Assembly (NCBI RefSeq): GCF_933775445.1
Contig: NW_026089537.1
Location: 1 to 64,000 of the forward strand
Reading direction: 5' to 3'
DNA from: Argentina anserina
Taxonomy: Eukaryota; Streptophyta; Magnoliopsida; Rosales; Rosaceae
DNA: 64,000 nt
The notes beneath the pieces are model-generated. The model did not search any database. It was not told the origin of the DNA and saw only the letters and a list, made by a program, of their open reading frames with translations. Positions 13,704-25,309 of this stretch are shown here, piece by piece. Position 1 is the stretch's first letter; each line of letters opens with the position of its first letter. A program made the translations under genes and the position numbers.

Positions 13704-14702
13704 TTGCAATTTGAGTATCTTTTCAATTCTCGTTTGAGTATCTTTCTGAACGGCTTTCGATGCGAGTTTTTCTTGAATTTGAGAGTGTTTCCAGTGTGGG
13801 CGTGTGTTTCTTTCAGACTGAGTATCTTTCTATCGTTTGAGTATGTTTACTATTGCAATTTGAGTATCTTTTGAATCCTCGTTTGAGTATCTTTCTGAAC
13901 GGCTTTCGATGCGAGTTTTTCTTGAATTTGAGAGTGTTTCCAGTGTGGGCGTGTGTTTCTTTCAGACTGAGTATCTTTCTATCGTTTGAGTATGTTTACT
14001 ATTGCAATTTGAGTATCTTTTCAATTCTCGTTTGAGTATCTTTCTGAACGGCTTTCGATGCGAGTTTTTCTTGAATTTGAGAGTGTTTCCAGTGTGGGCG
14101 TGTGTTTCTTTCAAACTGAGTATCTTTCTATCGTTTGAGTATGTTTACTATTGCAATTTGAGTACCTTTTCAATTCTCGTTTGAGTATCTTTCTGAACGG
14201 CTTTCAATGCGAGTTTTTCTTGAATTTGAGAGTGTTTCCAGTGTGGGCGTGTGTTTCTTTCAAACTGAGTATCTTTCTATCGTTTGAGTATGTTTACTAT
14301 TGCAATTTGAGTATCTTTTGAATCCTCGTTTGAGTATCTTTCTGAACGGCTTTCGATGCGAGTTTCTCTTGAATTTGAGAGTGTTTCTAGTGTGGGCGTG
14401 TGTTTCTTTCAAACTGAGTATCTTTCTATCGTTTGAGTATGTTTCTGTAAGGCTTTCTGATGCGAGTTTCTCTTGAATTTGAGAGTGTTTCCAGTGTGGG
14501 CGTGTGTTTCTTTCAAACTGAATATCTTTCTATCGTTTGAGTATGTTTACTATTGCACTTTGAGTATCTTTTCAATTCTCGTTTGAGTATGTTTCTGTAA
14601 GGCTTTCTGACGCCAGTTTCTCTTGAATTTAAGAGTGTTTCCAGTGTGGGCGTGTGTTTCTTTCAAACTGAGTATTTTTCTATCGTTTGAGTATGTTTAC
14701 TA
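13704..14702. repeat. 29-mer HOR, partial copy (monomers 13-19)
   Basis: It holds the markers of monomers 13 to 19 of the 29-mer: a CAGACTG 149-mer, a GAATCCTCG plus CAGACTG 149-mer (13,853), a plain 149-mer, a TTCAATGCG 149-mer (14,151), a GAATCCTCG/TTTCTC monomer followed by a 104 bp short monomer (14,300-14,552) and a CTGACGCCAG 150-mer. It ends at the hybrid monomer at 14,703. Confidence 0.85.
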
Positions 14703-14852
14703 TTGCACTTTGAGTATCTTTTCAATTCTCGTTTGAGTATGTTTCTGAACGGCTTTCTGATGCGAGTTTTTCTTGAATTTGAGAGTGTTTCCAGTGTGGG
14801 CGTGTGTTTCTTTCAAACTGTGTATCTTTCTATCGTTTGAGTATTTTTACTA
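14703..14852. repeat. Hybrid monomer 29/3, unequal-exchange junction
   Basis: The left half matches HOR monomer 29 (GAACGGCTTTCTGATGCGAG, after a CTGACGCCAG monomer). The right half has AACTGTGTATC and GTATTTTTAC, which elsewhere belong to monomer 3 (18,905 and 25,609). The exchange point lies between about 14,765 and 14,818. It explains why monomers 1 and 2 are missing from this copy. Confidence 0.85.
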
Positions 14853-17347
14853 TTGCAATTTGAGTACCTTTTCAATTCTCGTTTGAGTATCTTTCTGAAC
14901 GGCTTTAGATGCGAGTTTTTCTTGAATTTGAGAGTGTTTCCAGTGTGGGCGTGTGTTTTTTTCAAACTGAGTATCTTTCTATCGTTTGAGTATGTTTACT
15001 ATTGCACTTTGAGTATCTTTTCAATTCTCGTTTGAGTATGTTTCTGTAAGGCTTTCTGATGCGAGTTTCTCTTGAATTTGAGAGTGTTTCCAGTGTGGGC
15101 GTGTGTTTCTTTCAAACTAAGTATCTTTCTATCGTTTGAGTATGTTTACTATTGCAATTTGAGTATCTTTTCAATTCTCGTTTGAGTATCTTTCTGAACG
15201 GCTTTCGATGCGAGTTTTTCTTGAATTTGAGAGTGTTTCCAGTGTGGGCGTGTGTTTCTTTCAAACTGAGTATCTTTCTATCGTTTGAGTATGTTTACTA
15301 TTGCACTTTGAGTATCTTTTCAATTCTCGTTTGAGTATCTTTCTGTAAGCCTTTCTGATGCGAGTTTCTATTGAATTTGAGAGTGTTTCCAGTGTGGGAC
15401 GTGTGTTTCTTTCAAACTGAGTATCTTTCTATCGTTTGAGTATGTTTACTATTGCCATTTGAGTACCTTTTCAATTCTCGTTTGAGTATCTTTCTGAACG
15501 GCTTTCGATGCGAGTTTTTCTTTAATTTGAGAGTGTTTCCAGTGTGGGCGTGTGTTTCTTTCAAACTGAGTATCTTTCTATCGTTTGAGTATTTTTACTA
15601 TTGCAATTTGAGTACCTTTTCAATTCTCGTTTGAGTATCTTTCTGTAAGGTTTTCTGATGCGAGTTTTTCTTGAATTTGAGAGTGTTTCCAGTGTGGGCG
15701 TGTGTTTCTTTCAAACTGAGTATCTTTCTATCGTTTGAGTATGTTTACTATTGCAATTTGAGTACCTTTTCAATTCTCGTTTGAGTATCTTTCTGAACGG
15801 CTTTCGATGCGAGTTTTTCTTTAATTTGAGAGTGTTTCCAGTGTGGGCGTGTGTTTCTTTCAAACTGAGTATCTTTCTATCGTTTGAGTATGTTTACTAT
15901 TGCAATTTGAGTATCTTTTCAATTCTCGTTTGAGTATCTTTCTGAACGGCTTTCGATGCGAGTTTTTCTTTAATTTGAGAGTGTTTCCAATGTGGGCGTG
16001 TGTTTCTTTCAAACTGAGTATCTTTCTATCGTTTGAGTATGTTTACTATTGCAATTTGAGTACCTTTTCAATTCTCGTTTGAGTATCTTTCTGAACGGCT
16101 TTCGATGCGAGTTTTTCTTTAATTTGAGAGTGTTTCCAGTGTGGGCGTGTGTTTCTTTCAAACTGAGTATCTTTCTATCGTTTGAGTATGTTTACTATTG
16201 CAATTTGAGTATCTTTTCAATTCTCGTTTGAGTATCTTTCTGAACGGCTTTCGATGCGAGTTTTTCTGAATTTGAGAGTGTTTCCAGTGTGGGCGTGTGT
16301 GTTTCTTTCAGACTGAGTATCTTTCTATCGTTTGAGTATGTTTACTATTGCAATTTGAGTATCTTTTGAATCCTCGTTTGAGTATCTTTCTGAACGGCTT
16401 TCGATGCGAGTTTTTCTTGAATTTGAGAGTGTTTCCAGTGTGGGCGTGTGTTTCTTTCAGACTGAGTATCTTTCTATCGTTTGAGTATGTTTACTATTGC
16501 AATTTGAGTATCTTTTCAATTCTCGTTTGAGTATCTTTCTGAACGGCTTTCGATGCGAGTTTTTCTTGAATTTGAGAGTGTTTCCAGTGTGGGCGTGTGT
16601 TTCTTTCAAACTGAGTATCTTTCTATCGTTTGAGTATGTTTACTATTGCATTTTGAGTACCTTTTCAATTCTCGTTTGAGTATCTTTCTGAACGGCTTTC
16701 AATGCGAGTTTTTCTTGAATTTGAGAGTGTTTCCAGTGTGGGCGTGTGTTTCTTTCAAACTGAGTATCTTTCTATCGTTTGAGTATGTTTACTATTGCAA
16801 TTTGAGTATCTTTTGAATCCTCGTTTGAGTATCTTTCTGAACGGCTTTCGATGCGAGTTTCTCTTGAATTTGAGAGTGTTTCTAGTGTGGGCGTGTGTTT
16901 CTTTCAAACTGAGTATCTTTCTATCGTTTGAGTATGTTTCTGTAAGGCTTTCTGATGCGAGTTTCTCTTGAATTTGAGAGTGTTTCCAGTGTGGGCGTGT
17001 GTTTCTTTCAAACTGAATATCTTTCTATCGTTTGAGTATGTTTACTATTGCACTTTGAGTATCTTTTCAATTCTCGTTTGAGTATGTTTCTGTAAGGCTT
17101 TCTGATGCCAGTTTCTCTTGAATTTGAGAGTGTTTCCAGTGTGGGCGTGTGTTTCTTTCAAACTGAGTATCTTTCTATCGTTTGAGTATGTTTACTATTG
17201 CACTTTGAGTATCTTTTCAATTCTCGTTTGAGTATCTTTCTGAACGGCTTTCTGATGCCAGTTTCTCTTGAATTTGAGAGTGTTTCCAGTGTGGGCGTGT
17301 GTTTCTTTCAAACTGAGTATCTTTCTATCGTTTGAGTATTTTTACTA

Positions 17348-18605
17348 TTGCAATTTGAGTACCTTTTCAATTCTCGTTTGAGTATCTTTCTGAACGGCTT
17401 TCGATGCGAGTTTTTCTTGAATTTGAGAGTGTTTCCAGTGTGGGCGTGTGTTTTTTTCAAACTGAGTATCTTTCTATCGTTTGAGTATGTTTACTATTGC
17501 AATTTGAGTATCTTTTCAATTCTCGTTTGAGTATCTTTCTGAACGGCTTTCGATGCGAGTTTCTCTTGAATTTGAGAGTGTTTCTAGTGTGGGCGTGTGT
17601 TTCTTTCAAACTGAGTATCTTTCTATCGTTTGAGTATGTTTCTGTAAGGCTTTCTGATGCGAGTTTTTCTTGAATTTGAGAGTGTTTTCCAGTGGTGGGC
17701 GTGTGTTTCTTTCAAACTGAATATCTTTCTATCGTTTGAGTATGTTTTACTATTGCACTTTGAGTATCTTTTCAATTCTCGTTTGAGTATGTTTCTGTAA
17801 GGCTTTCTGACGCCAGTTTCTCTTAAATTTGAGAGTGTTTCCAGTGTGGGCGTGTGTTTCTTTCAAACTGAGTATCTTTCTATCGTTTGAGTATGTTTAC
17901 TATTGCAATTTGAGTATCTTTTCAATTCTCGTTTGAGTATCTTTCTGAACGGCTTTCGATGCGAGTTTTTCTTGAATTTGAGAGTGTTTCCAGTGTGGGG
18001 CGTGTGTTTCTTTCAAACTGAGTATCTTTCTATCGTTTGAGTATGTTTACTATTGCAATTTGAGTATCTTTTCAATTCTCGTTTGAGTATCTTTCTGAAC
18101 GGCTTTCGATGCGAGTTTCTCTTGAATTTGAGAGTGTTTCTAGTGTGGGCGTGTGTTTCTTTCAAACTGAGTATCTTTCTATCGTTTGAGTATGTTTCTG
18201 TAAGGCTTTCTGATGCGAGTTTCTCTTGAATTTGAGAGTGTTTCCAGTGTGGGCGTGTGTTTCTTTCAAACTGAGTATCTTTCTATCGTTTGAGTATGTT
18301 TACTATTGCACTTTGAGTATCTTTTCAATTCTCGTTTGAGTATGTTTCTGTAAGGCTTTCTGACGCCAGTTTCTCTTGAATTTGAGAGTGTTTCCAGTGT
18401 GGGCGTGTGTTTCTTTCAAACTGAGTATCTTTCTATCGTTTGAGTATGTTTACTATTGCACTTTGAGTATCTTTTCAATTCTCGTTTGAGTATGTTTCTG
18501 AACGGCTTTCTGATGCGAGTTTTTCTTGAATTTGAGAGTGTTTCCAGTGTGGGTGTGTGTTTCTTTCAAACTGAGTATCTTTCTATCGTTTGAATATGTT
18601 TACTA
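17348..18605. repeat. 1,254 bp block, single copy with four insertions (1,258 bp)
   Basis: Same layout as the other copies. Four one-base insertions (GTGTTTTCCAG and CAGTGGTGGG near 17,688-17,697, GTATGTTTTAC near 17,746, GTGTGGGGCG near 18,000) account for 1,258 bp. Confidence 0.92.
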
Positions 18606-21547
18606 TTGCAATTTGAGTATCTTTTCAATTCTCGTTTGAGTATCTTTCTGAACGGCTTTCGATGCGAGTTTTTCTTTAATTTGAGAGTGTTTCCAATGTG
18701 GGCGTGTGTTTCTTTCAAACTGAGTATCTTTCTATCGTTTGAGTATTTTTACTATTGCAATTTGAGTACCTTTTCAATTCTCGTTTGAGTATCTTTCTGT
18801 AAGGTTTTCTGATGCTAGTTTTTCTTGAATTTGAGAGTGTTTCCAGTGTGGGCGTGTGTTTCTTTCAAACTGAGTATCTTTCTATCGTTTGAGTATGTTT
18901 ACTATTGCAATTTGAGTATCTTTTCAATTCTCGTTTGAGTATCTTTCTGAACGGCTTTCTGATGCCAGTTTCTCTTGAATTTGAGAGTGTTTCCAGTGTG
19001 GGCGTGTGTTTCTTTCAAACTGTGTATCTTTCTATCGTTTGAGTATTTTTACTATTGCAATTTGAGTACCTTTTCAATTCTCGTTTGAGTATCTTTCTGA
19101 ACGGCTTTAGATGCGAGTTTTTCTTGAATTTGAGAGTGTTTCCAGTGTGGGCGTGTGTTTTTTTCAAACTGAGTATCTTTCTATCGTTTGAGTATGTTTA
19201 CTATTGCACTTTGAGTATCTTTTCAATTCTCGTTTGAGTATGTTTCTGTAAGGCTTTCTGATGCGAGTTTCTCTTGAATTTGAGAGTGTTTCCAGTGTGG
19301 GCGTGTGTTTCTTTCAAACTAAGTATCTTTCTATCGTTTGAGTATGTTTACTATTGCAATTTGAGTATCTTTTCAATTCTCGTTTGAGTATCTTTCTGAA
19401 CGGCTTTCGATGCGAGTTTTTCTTGAATTTGAGAGTGTTTCCAGTGTGGGCGTGTGTTTCTTTCAAACTGAGTATCTTTCTATCGTTTGAGTATGTTTAC
19501 TATTGCACTTTGAGTATCTTTTCAATTCTCGTTTGAGTATCTTTCTGTAAGCCTTTCTGATGCGAGTTTCTATTGAATTTGAGAGTGTTTCCAGTGTGGG
19601 CGTGTGTTTCTTTCAAACTGAGTATCTTTCTATCGTTTGAGTATGTTTACTATTGCCATTTGAGTACCTTTTCAATTCTCGTTTGAGTATCTTTCTGAAC
19701 GGCTTTCGATGCGAGTTTTTCTTTAATTTGAGAGTGTTTCCAGTGTGGGCGTGTGTTTCTTTCAAACTGAGTATCTTTCTATCGTTTGAGTATTTTTACT
19801 ATTGCAATTTGAGTACCTTTTCAATTCTCGTTTGAGTATCTTTCTGTAAGGTTTTCTGATGCGAGTTTTCTTGAATTTGAGAGTGTTTCCAGTGTGGGCG
19901 TGTGTTTCTTTCAAACTGAGTATCTTTCTATCGTTTGAGTATGTTTACTATTGCAATTTGAGTACCTTTTCAATTCTCGTTTGAGTATCTTTCTGAACGG
20001 CTTTCGATGCGAGTTTTTCTTTAATTTGAGAGTGTTTCCAGTGTGGGCGTGTGTTTCTTTCAAACTGAGTATCTTTCTATCGTTTGAGTATGTTTACTAT
20101 TGCAATTTGAGTATCTTTTCAATTCTCGTTTGAGTATCTTTCTGAACGGCTTTCGATGCGAGTTTTTCTTTAATTTGAGAGTGTTTCCAATGTGGGCGTG
20201 TGTTTTCTTTCAAACTGAGTATCTTTCTATCGTTTGAGTATGTTTACTATTGCAATTTGAGTACCTTTTCAATTCTCGTTTGAGTATCTTTCTGAACGGC
20301 TTTCGATGCGAGTTTTTCTTTAATTTGAGAGTGTTTCCAGTGTGGGCGTGTGTTTCTTTCAAACTGAGTATCTTTCTATCGTTTGAGTATGTTTACTATT
20401 GCAATTTGAGTATCTTTTCAATTCTCGTTTGAGTATCTTTCTGAACGGCTTTCGATGCGAGTTTTTCTTGAATTTGAGAGTGTTTCCAGTGTGGGCGTGT
20501 GTTTCTTTCAAACTGAGTATCTTTCTATCGTTTGAGTATGTTTACTATTGCAATTTGAGTATCTTTTGAATCCTCGTTTGAGTATCTTTCTGAACGGCTT
20601 TCGATGCGAGTTTTTCTTGAATTTGAGAGTGTTTCCAGTGTGGGCGTGTGTTTCTTTCAGACTGAGTATCTTTCTATCGTTTGAGTATGTTTACTATTGC
20701 AATTTGAGTATCTTTTCAATTCTCGTTTGAGTATCTTTCTGAACGGCTTTCGATGCGAGTTTTTCTTGAATTTGAGAGTGTTTCCAGTGTGGGCGTGTGT
20801 TTCTTTCAAACTGAGTATCTTTCTATCGTTTGAGTATGTTTACTATTGCAATTTGAGTACCTTTTCAATTCTCGTTTGAGTATCTTTCTGAACGGCTTTC
20901 AATGCGAGTTTTTCTTGAATTTGAGAGTATTTCCAGTGTGGGCGTGTGTTTCTTTCAGACTGAGTATCTTTCTATCGTTTGAGTATGTTTACTATTGCAA
21001 TTTGAGTATCTTTTGAATCCTCGTTTGAGTATCTTTCTGAACGGCTTTCGATGCGAGTTTCTCTTGAATTTGAGAGTGTTTCTAGTGTGGGCGTGTGTTT
21101 CTTTCAAACTGAGTATCTTTCTATCGTTTGAGTATGTTTCTGTAAGGCTTTCTGATGCGAGTTTCTCTTGAAGTTTAGAGTGTTTCCAGTGTGGGCGTGT
21201 GTTTCTTTCAAACTGAATATCTTTCTATCGTTTGAGTATGTTTACTATTGCACTTTGAGTATCTTTTCAATTCTCGTTTGAGTATGTTTCTGTAAGGCTT
21301 TCTGATGCCAGTTTCTCTTGAATTTGAGAGTGTTTCCAGTGTGGGCGTGTGTTTCTTTCAAACTGAGTATCTTTCTATCGTTTGAGTATGTTTACTATTG
21401 CAATTTGAGTATCTTTTCAATTCTCGTTTGAGTATCTTTCTGAACGGCTTTCTGATGCCAGTTTCTCTTGAATTTGAGAGTGTTTCCAGTGTGGGCGTGT
21501 GTTTCTTTCAAACTGAGTATCTTTCTATCGTTTGAGTATTTTTACTA

Positions 21548-22801
21548 TTGCAATTTGAGTACCTTTTCAATTCTCGTTTGAGTATTTTTCTGAACGGCTT
21601 TCGATGCGAGTTTTTCTTGAATTTGAGAGTGTTTCCAGTGTGGGCGTGTGTTTTTTTCAAACTGAGTATCTTTCTATCGTTTGAGTATGTTTACTATTGC
21701 AATTTGAGTATCTTTTCAATTCTCGTTTGAGTATCTTTCTGAACGGCTTTCGATGCGAGTTTCTCTTGAATTTGAGAGTGTTTCCAGTGTGGGCGTGTGT
21801 TTCTTTCAAACTGAGTATCTTTCTATCGTTTGAGTATGTTTCTGTAAGGCTTTCTGATGCGAGTTTCTCTTGAATTTGAGAGTGTTTCCAGTGTGGGCGT
21901 GTGTTTCTTTCAAACTGAATATCTTTCTATCGTTTGAGTATGTTTACTATTGCACTTTGAGTATCTTTTCAATTCTCGTTTGAGTATGTTTCTGTAAGGC
22001 TTTCTGACGCCAGTTTCTCTTGAATTTGAGAGTGTTTCCAGTGTGGGCGTGTGTTTCTTTCAAACTGAGTATCTTTCTATCGTTTGAGTATGTTTACTAT
22101 TGCAATTTGAGTATCTTTTCAATTCTCGTTTGAGTATCTTTCTGAACGGCTTTCGATGCGAGTTTTTCTTGAATTTGAGAGTGTTTCCAGTGTGGGCGTG
22201 TGTTTCTTTCAAACTGAGTATCTTTCTATCGTTTGAGTATGTTTACTATTGCAATTTGAGTATCTTTTCAATTCTCGTTTGAGTATCTTTCTGAACGGCT
22301 TTCGATGCGAGTTTCTCTTGAATTTGAGAGTGTTTCCAGTGTGGGCGTGTGTTTCTTTCAAACTGAGTATCTTTCTATCGTTTGAGTATGTTTCTGTAAG
22401 GCTTTCTGATGCGAGTTTCTCTTGAATTTGAGAGTGTTTCCAGTGTGGGCGTGTGTTTCTTTCAAACTGAATATCTTTCTATCGTTTGAGTATGTTTACT
22501 ATTGCACTTTGAGTATCTTTTCAATTCTCGTTTGAGTATGTTTCTGTAAGGCTTTCTGACGCCAGTTTCTCTTGAATTTGAGAGTGTTTCCAGTGTGGGC
22601 GTGTGTTTCTTTCAAACTGAGTATCTTTCTATCGTTTGAGTATGTTTACTATTGCAATTTGAGTATCTTTTCAATTCTCGTTTGAGTATCTTTCTGAACG
22701 GCTTTCTGATGCCAGTTTCTCTTGAATTTGAGAGTGTTTCCAGTGTGGGCGTGTGTTTCTTTCAAACTGAGTATCTTTCTATCGTTTGAGTATTTTTACT
22801 A
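21548..22801. repeat. 1,254 bp nested HOR block, copy 1 of 3
   Basis: Nine monomers: 149, 149+104, 150, 149, 149+104, 150, 150. The first 552 bp (149+253+150) and the next 552 bp share the same layout, so the block is itself a 552 bp duplication plus one 150-mer. The first monomer has GTGTTTTTTTC, and its counterpart at 22,100 has the usual GTGTTTCTTTC. It shares a GTATTTTTCTGAACGG variant with copy 3. Confidence 0.95.
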
Positions 22802-24055
22802 TTGCAATTTGAGTACCTTTTCAATTCTCGTTTGAGTATCTTTCTGAACGGCTTTCGATGCGAGTTTTTCTTGAATTTGAGAGTGTTTCCAGTGTGGGCG
22901 TGTGTTTTTTTCAAACTGAGTATCTTTCTATCGTTTGAGTATGTTTACTATTGCAATTTGAGTATCTTTTCAATTCTCGTTTGAGTATCTTTCTGAACGG
23001 CTTTCGATGCGAGTTTCTCTTGAATTTGAGAGTGTTTCCAGTGTGGGCGTGTGTTTCTTTCAAACTGAGTATCTTTCTATCGTTTGAGTATGTTTCTGTA
23101 AGGCTTTCTGATGCGAGTTTCTCTTGAATTTGAGAGTGTTTCCAGTGTGGGCGTGTGTTTCTTTCAAACTGAGTATCTTTCTATCGTTTGAGTATGTTTA
23201 CTATTGCACTTTGAGTATCTTTTCAATTCTCGTTTGAGTATGTTTCTGTAAGGCTTTCTGACGCCAGTTTCTCTTGAATTTGAGAGTGTTTCCAGTGTGG
23301 GCGTGTGTTTCTTTCAAACTGAGTATCTTTCTATCGTTTGAGTATGTTTACTATTGCAATTTGAGTATCTTTTCAATTCTCGTTTGAGTATCTTTCTGAA
23401 CGGCTTTCGATGCGAGTTTTTCTTGAATTTGAGAGTGTTTCCAGTGTGGGCGTGTGTTTCTTTCAAACTGAGTATCTTTCTATCGTTTGAGTATGTTTAC
23501 TATTGCAATTTGAGTATCTTTTCAATTCTCGTTTGAGTATCTTTCTGAACGGCTTTCGATGCGAGTTTTTCTTGAATTTGAGAGTGTTTCCAGTGTGGGC
23601 GTGTGTTTCTTTCAAACTGAGTATCTTTCTATCGTTTGAGTATGTTTCTGTAAGGCTTTCTGATGCGAGTTTCTCTTGAATTTGAGAGTGTTTCCAGTGT
23701 GGGCGTGTGTTTCTTTCAAACTGAGTATCTTTCTATCGTTTGAGTATGTTTACTATTGCACTTTGAGTATCTTTTCAATTCTCGTTTGAGTATGTTTCTG
23801 TAAGGCTTTCTGACGCCAGTTTCTCTTGAATTTGAGAGTGTTTCCAGTGTGGGCGTGTGTTTCTTTCAAACTGAGTATCTTTCTATCGTTTGAGTATGTT
23901 TACTATTGCAATTTGAGTATCTTTTCAATTCTCGTTTGAGTATCTTTCTGAACGGCTTTCTGATGCCAGTTTCTCTTGAATTTGAGAGTGTTTCCAGTGT
24001 GGGCGTGTGTTTCTTTCAAACTGAGTATCTTTCTATCGTTTGAGTATTTTTACTA
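22802..24055. repeat. 1,254 bp nested HOR block, copy 2 of 3
   Basis: Same nine-monomer layout as copy 1, with short-monomer junctions at 23,096 and 23,648, exactly 1,254 bp after those of copy 1. It keeps GTATCTTTCTGAACGG in the first monomer, unlike copies 1 and 3, and has GAGTTTTTC with CCAGTG in the monomer at 23,503. Confidence 0.95.
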
Positions 24056-25309
24056 TTGCAATTTGAGTACCTTTTCAATTCTCGTTTGAGTATTTTTCTG
24101 AACGGCTTTCGATGCGAGTTTTTCTTGAATTTGAGAGTGTTTCCAGTGTGGGCGTGTGTTTTTTTCAAACTGAGTATCTTTCTATCGTTTGAGTATGTTT
24201 ACTATTGCAATTTGAGTATCTTTTCAATTCTCGTTTGAGTATCTTTCTGAACGGCTTTCGATGCGAGTTTCTCTTGAATTTGAGAGTGTTTCTAGTGTGG
24301 GCGTGTGTTTCTTTCAAACTGAGTATCTTTCTATCGTTTGAGTATGTTTCTGTAAGGCTTTCTGATGCGAGTTTCTCTTGAATTTGAGAGTGTTTCCAGT
24401 GTGGGCGTGTGTTTCTTTCAAACTGAATATCTTTCTATCGTTTGAGTATGTTTACTATTGCACTTTGAGTATCTTTTCAATTCTCGTTTGAGTATGTTTC
24501 TGTAAGGCTTTCTGACGCCAGTTTCTCTTGAATTTGAGAGTGTTTCCAGTGTGGGCGTGTGTTTCTTTCAAACTGAGTATCTTTCTATCGTTTGAGTATG
24601 TTTACTATTGCAATTTGAGTATCTTTTCAATTCTCGTTTGAGTATCTTTCTGAACGGCTTTCGATGCGAGTTTTTCTTGAATTTGAGAGTGTTTCCAGTG
24701 TGGGCGTGTGTTTCTTTCAAACTGAGTATCTTTCTATCGTTTGAGTATGTTTACTATTGCAATTTGAGTATCTTTTCAATTCTCGTTTGAGTATCTTTCT
24801 GAACGGCTTTCGATGCGAGTTTCTCTTGAATTTGAGAGTGTTTCTAGTGTGGGCGTGTGTTTCTTTCAAACTGAGTATCTTTCTATCGTTTGAGTATGTT
24901 TCTGTAAGGCTTTCTGATGCGAGTTTCTCTTGAATTTGAGAGTGTTTCCAGTGTGGGCGTGTGTTTCTTTCAAACTGATTATCTTTCTATCGTTTGAGTA
25001 TGTTTACTATTGCACTTTGAGTATCTTTTCAATTCTCGTTTGAGTATGTTTCTGTAAGGCTTTCTGACGCCAGTTTCTCTTGAATTTGAGAGTGTTTCCA
25101 GTGTGGGCGTGTGTTTCTTTCAAACTGAGTATCTTTCTATCGTTTGAGTATGTTTACTATTGCACTTTGAGTAACTTTTCAATTCTCGTTTGAGTATGTT
25201 TCTGAACGGCTTTCTGATGCGAGTTTTTCTTGAATTTGAGAGTGTTTCCAGTGTGGGTGTGTGTTTCTTTCAAACTGAGTATCTTTCTATCGTTTGAATA
25301 TGTTTACTA
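24056..25309. repeat. 1,254 bp nested HOR block, copy 3 of 3
   Basis: Short-monomer junctions at 24,350 and 24,902 again fall 1,254 bp after the previous copy. Its last 150-mer (25,160) is the GATGCG/GGGTGTG monomer 29 that leads into the next HOR, whereas copies 1 and 2 end with a GATGCC 150-mer. Private changes include AACTGATTATC (about 24,975) and GAGTAACTTTTC (about 25,170). Confidence 0.95.

Larger units (their letters stand above)
14703..18605. repeat. 29-mer HOR, copy lacking monomers 1-2 (3,903 bp)
   Basis: It opens with a hybrid monomer, then follows monomers 4 to 29 in order: TTTAGATGCG at 14,853, GTAAGCC/TTTCTATTG at 15,301, CCATTTGAG at 15,452, CCAATG at 15,900, GAATCCTCG at 16,348, TTCAATGCG at 16,646, and short monomers at 16,940, 17,642 and 18,198. 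The canonical length without monomers 1 and 2 is 3,897 bp; the six extra bases are private insertions (one in the 15,301 monomer, net one in 16,198, four in 17,497-18,010). Confidence 0.9.
18606..25309. repeat. 29-mer HOR, expanded copy (6,704 bp)
   Basis: It starts with the CCAATG/TTTAATT 149-mer that defines monomer 1, then monomers 2 to 20 in order, to 21,547. The following 1,254 bp block is present three times in tandem (21,548, 22,802, 24,056). The length is 4,196 + 2 x 1,254 = 6,704 bp exactly; two private one-base indels (about 19,865 minus, about 20,204 plus) cancel. Local differences from other copies include a missing CAGACTG in monomer 13 (20,399) and CAATTTGAG instead of CATTTTGAG in monomer 16 (20,846). 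Confidence 0.95.
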
